NCBI GenBank assembly: GCA_963772635.1
Contig: CAVYYK010000061.1
Span: 83,880-147,879 of the forward strand
DNA from: JAUXFS01 sp963772635
Lineage (GTDB): Bacteria > Pseudomonadota > Alphaproteobacteria > Rhodospirillales > Defluviicoccaceae
Length of the DNA stretch: 64,000 bases
Direction of reading: 5' to 3'
The first letter of the stretch is position 1. Each line of letters begins with the position of its first letter. The notes beneath the pieces were generated by a model. The model saw only the letters and a list, made by a program, of their open reading frames with translations, was not told the DNA's origin and made no database searches. Position numbers and translations under genes: made by a program. Below are positions 64,000 to 64,000 of the stretch, one piece after another.

Positions 64000-64000
64000 C

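Overview
The window is high-GC alphaproteobacterial chromosome, most like the Rhodospirillales. The case rests on a GapR/DUF2312 nucleoid protein, a DUF1489 protein, class III cyclases joined to TolB-like/TPR modules, a Liu-type leucine degradation locus, and the order tRNA-Pro / polyprenyl synthase / DUF2007 / tRNA1(Val) methyltransferase. Most protein genes follow a high-GC codon pattern. The clearest exception is the AT-rich stretch at about 43.3-45.6 kb.

Layout. 0-2.1 kb: housekeeping (tRNA methyltransferase, DUF2007, octaprenyl-type diphosphate synthase, tRNA-Pro). 2.1-10.6 kb: an RND efflux locus (outer-membrane factor, AraC regulator, SYLF protein, adaptor, pump). 11-21.2 kb: leucine/isovalerate catabolism (thioesterase, isovaleryl-CoA dehydrogenase, both methylcrotonyl-CoA carboxylase subunits, methylglutaconyl-CoA hydratase). 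A VapBC-like module splits it, and HMG-CoA lyase lies apart at 36.8 kb. A 22-bp palindrome at 11083 is the likely control site. 21.2-27.8 kb: an iteron-like repeat element, a MazEF/PemIK module, cytochrome c', a DUF2780 protein, an unrecognised Cys-rich protein, and an adenine/adenosine deaminase plus hypoxanthine phosphoribosyltransferase pair. Two orphan copies of the deaminase tail lie between these genes. 28-36.7 kb: GapR, a family of cyclase/SARP-TolB-TPR signalling proteins with a remnant copy, a Crp/Fnr regulator and small envelope proteins. 36.8-42.9 kb: HMG-CoA lyase, DUF1489, a DapA-like lyase, an MDR oxidoreductase, a dihydroorotase-like protein, a GNAT protein and a GST. 43.3-45.6 kb: an AT-rich islet (methyltransferase, unknown, APH-like kinase) bracketed by the GST gene and a truncated second GST. 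45.9-49 kb: a polar amino-acid ABC transporter. 49.5-53.7 kb: another cyclase, an AcuI-type reductase, envelope proteins and tRNA-Met. 53.9-58.6 kb: the second iteron-like element, a recD2 fragment, and an islet with an orphan HypX/HoxX gene and a GlxA-type regulator, then a truncated TIR protein. 59-64 kb: secreted proteins, a REP-like element, a metallophosphoesterase operon, a MocR regulator and a partial gene.

The most unusual items are these. (1) Two copies, 32 kb apart, of an AT-richer non-coding element carrying two clusters of three 10-bp CTCGTCAAAA direct repeats about 154 bp apart. (2) Three GACGGTC heptamers with exact 11-bp period, a SARP-type operator layout, beside a divergently transcribed SARP-domain gene. 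(3) The GST-bracketed AT-rich islet. (4) An orphan HypX gene with a small upstream ORF. (5) Three copies of the deaminase C-terminal tail.

Caution: many clearly conserved genes are broken by single-base length changes, mostly one extra base next to an identical base. This looks more like long-read consensus error than decay, so most frameshifted genes are listed as CDS over their full probable extent.
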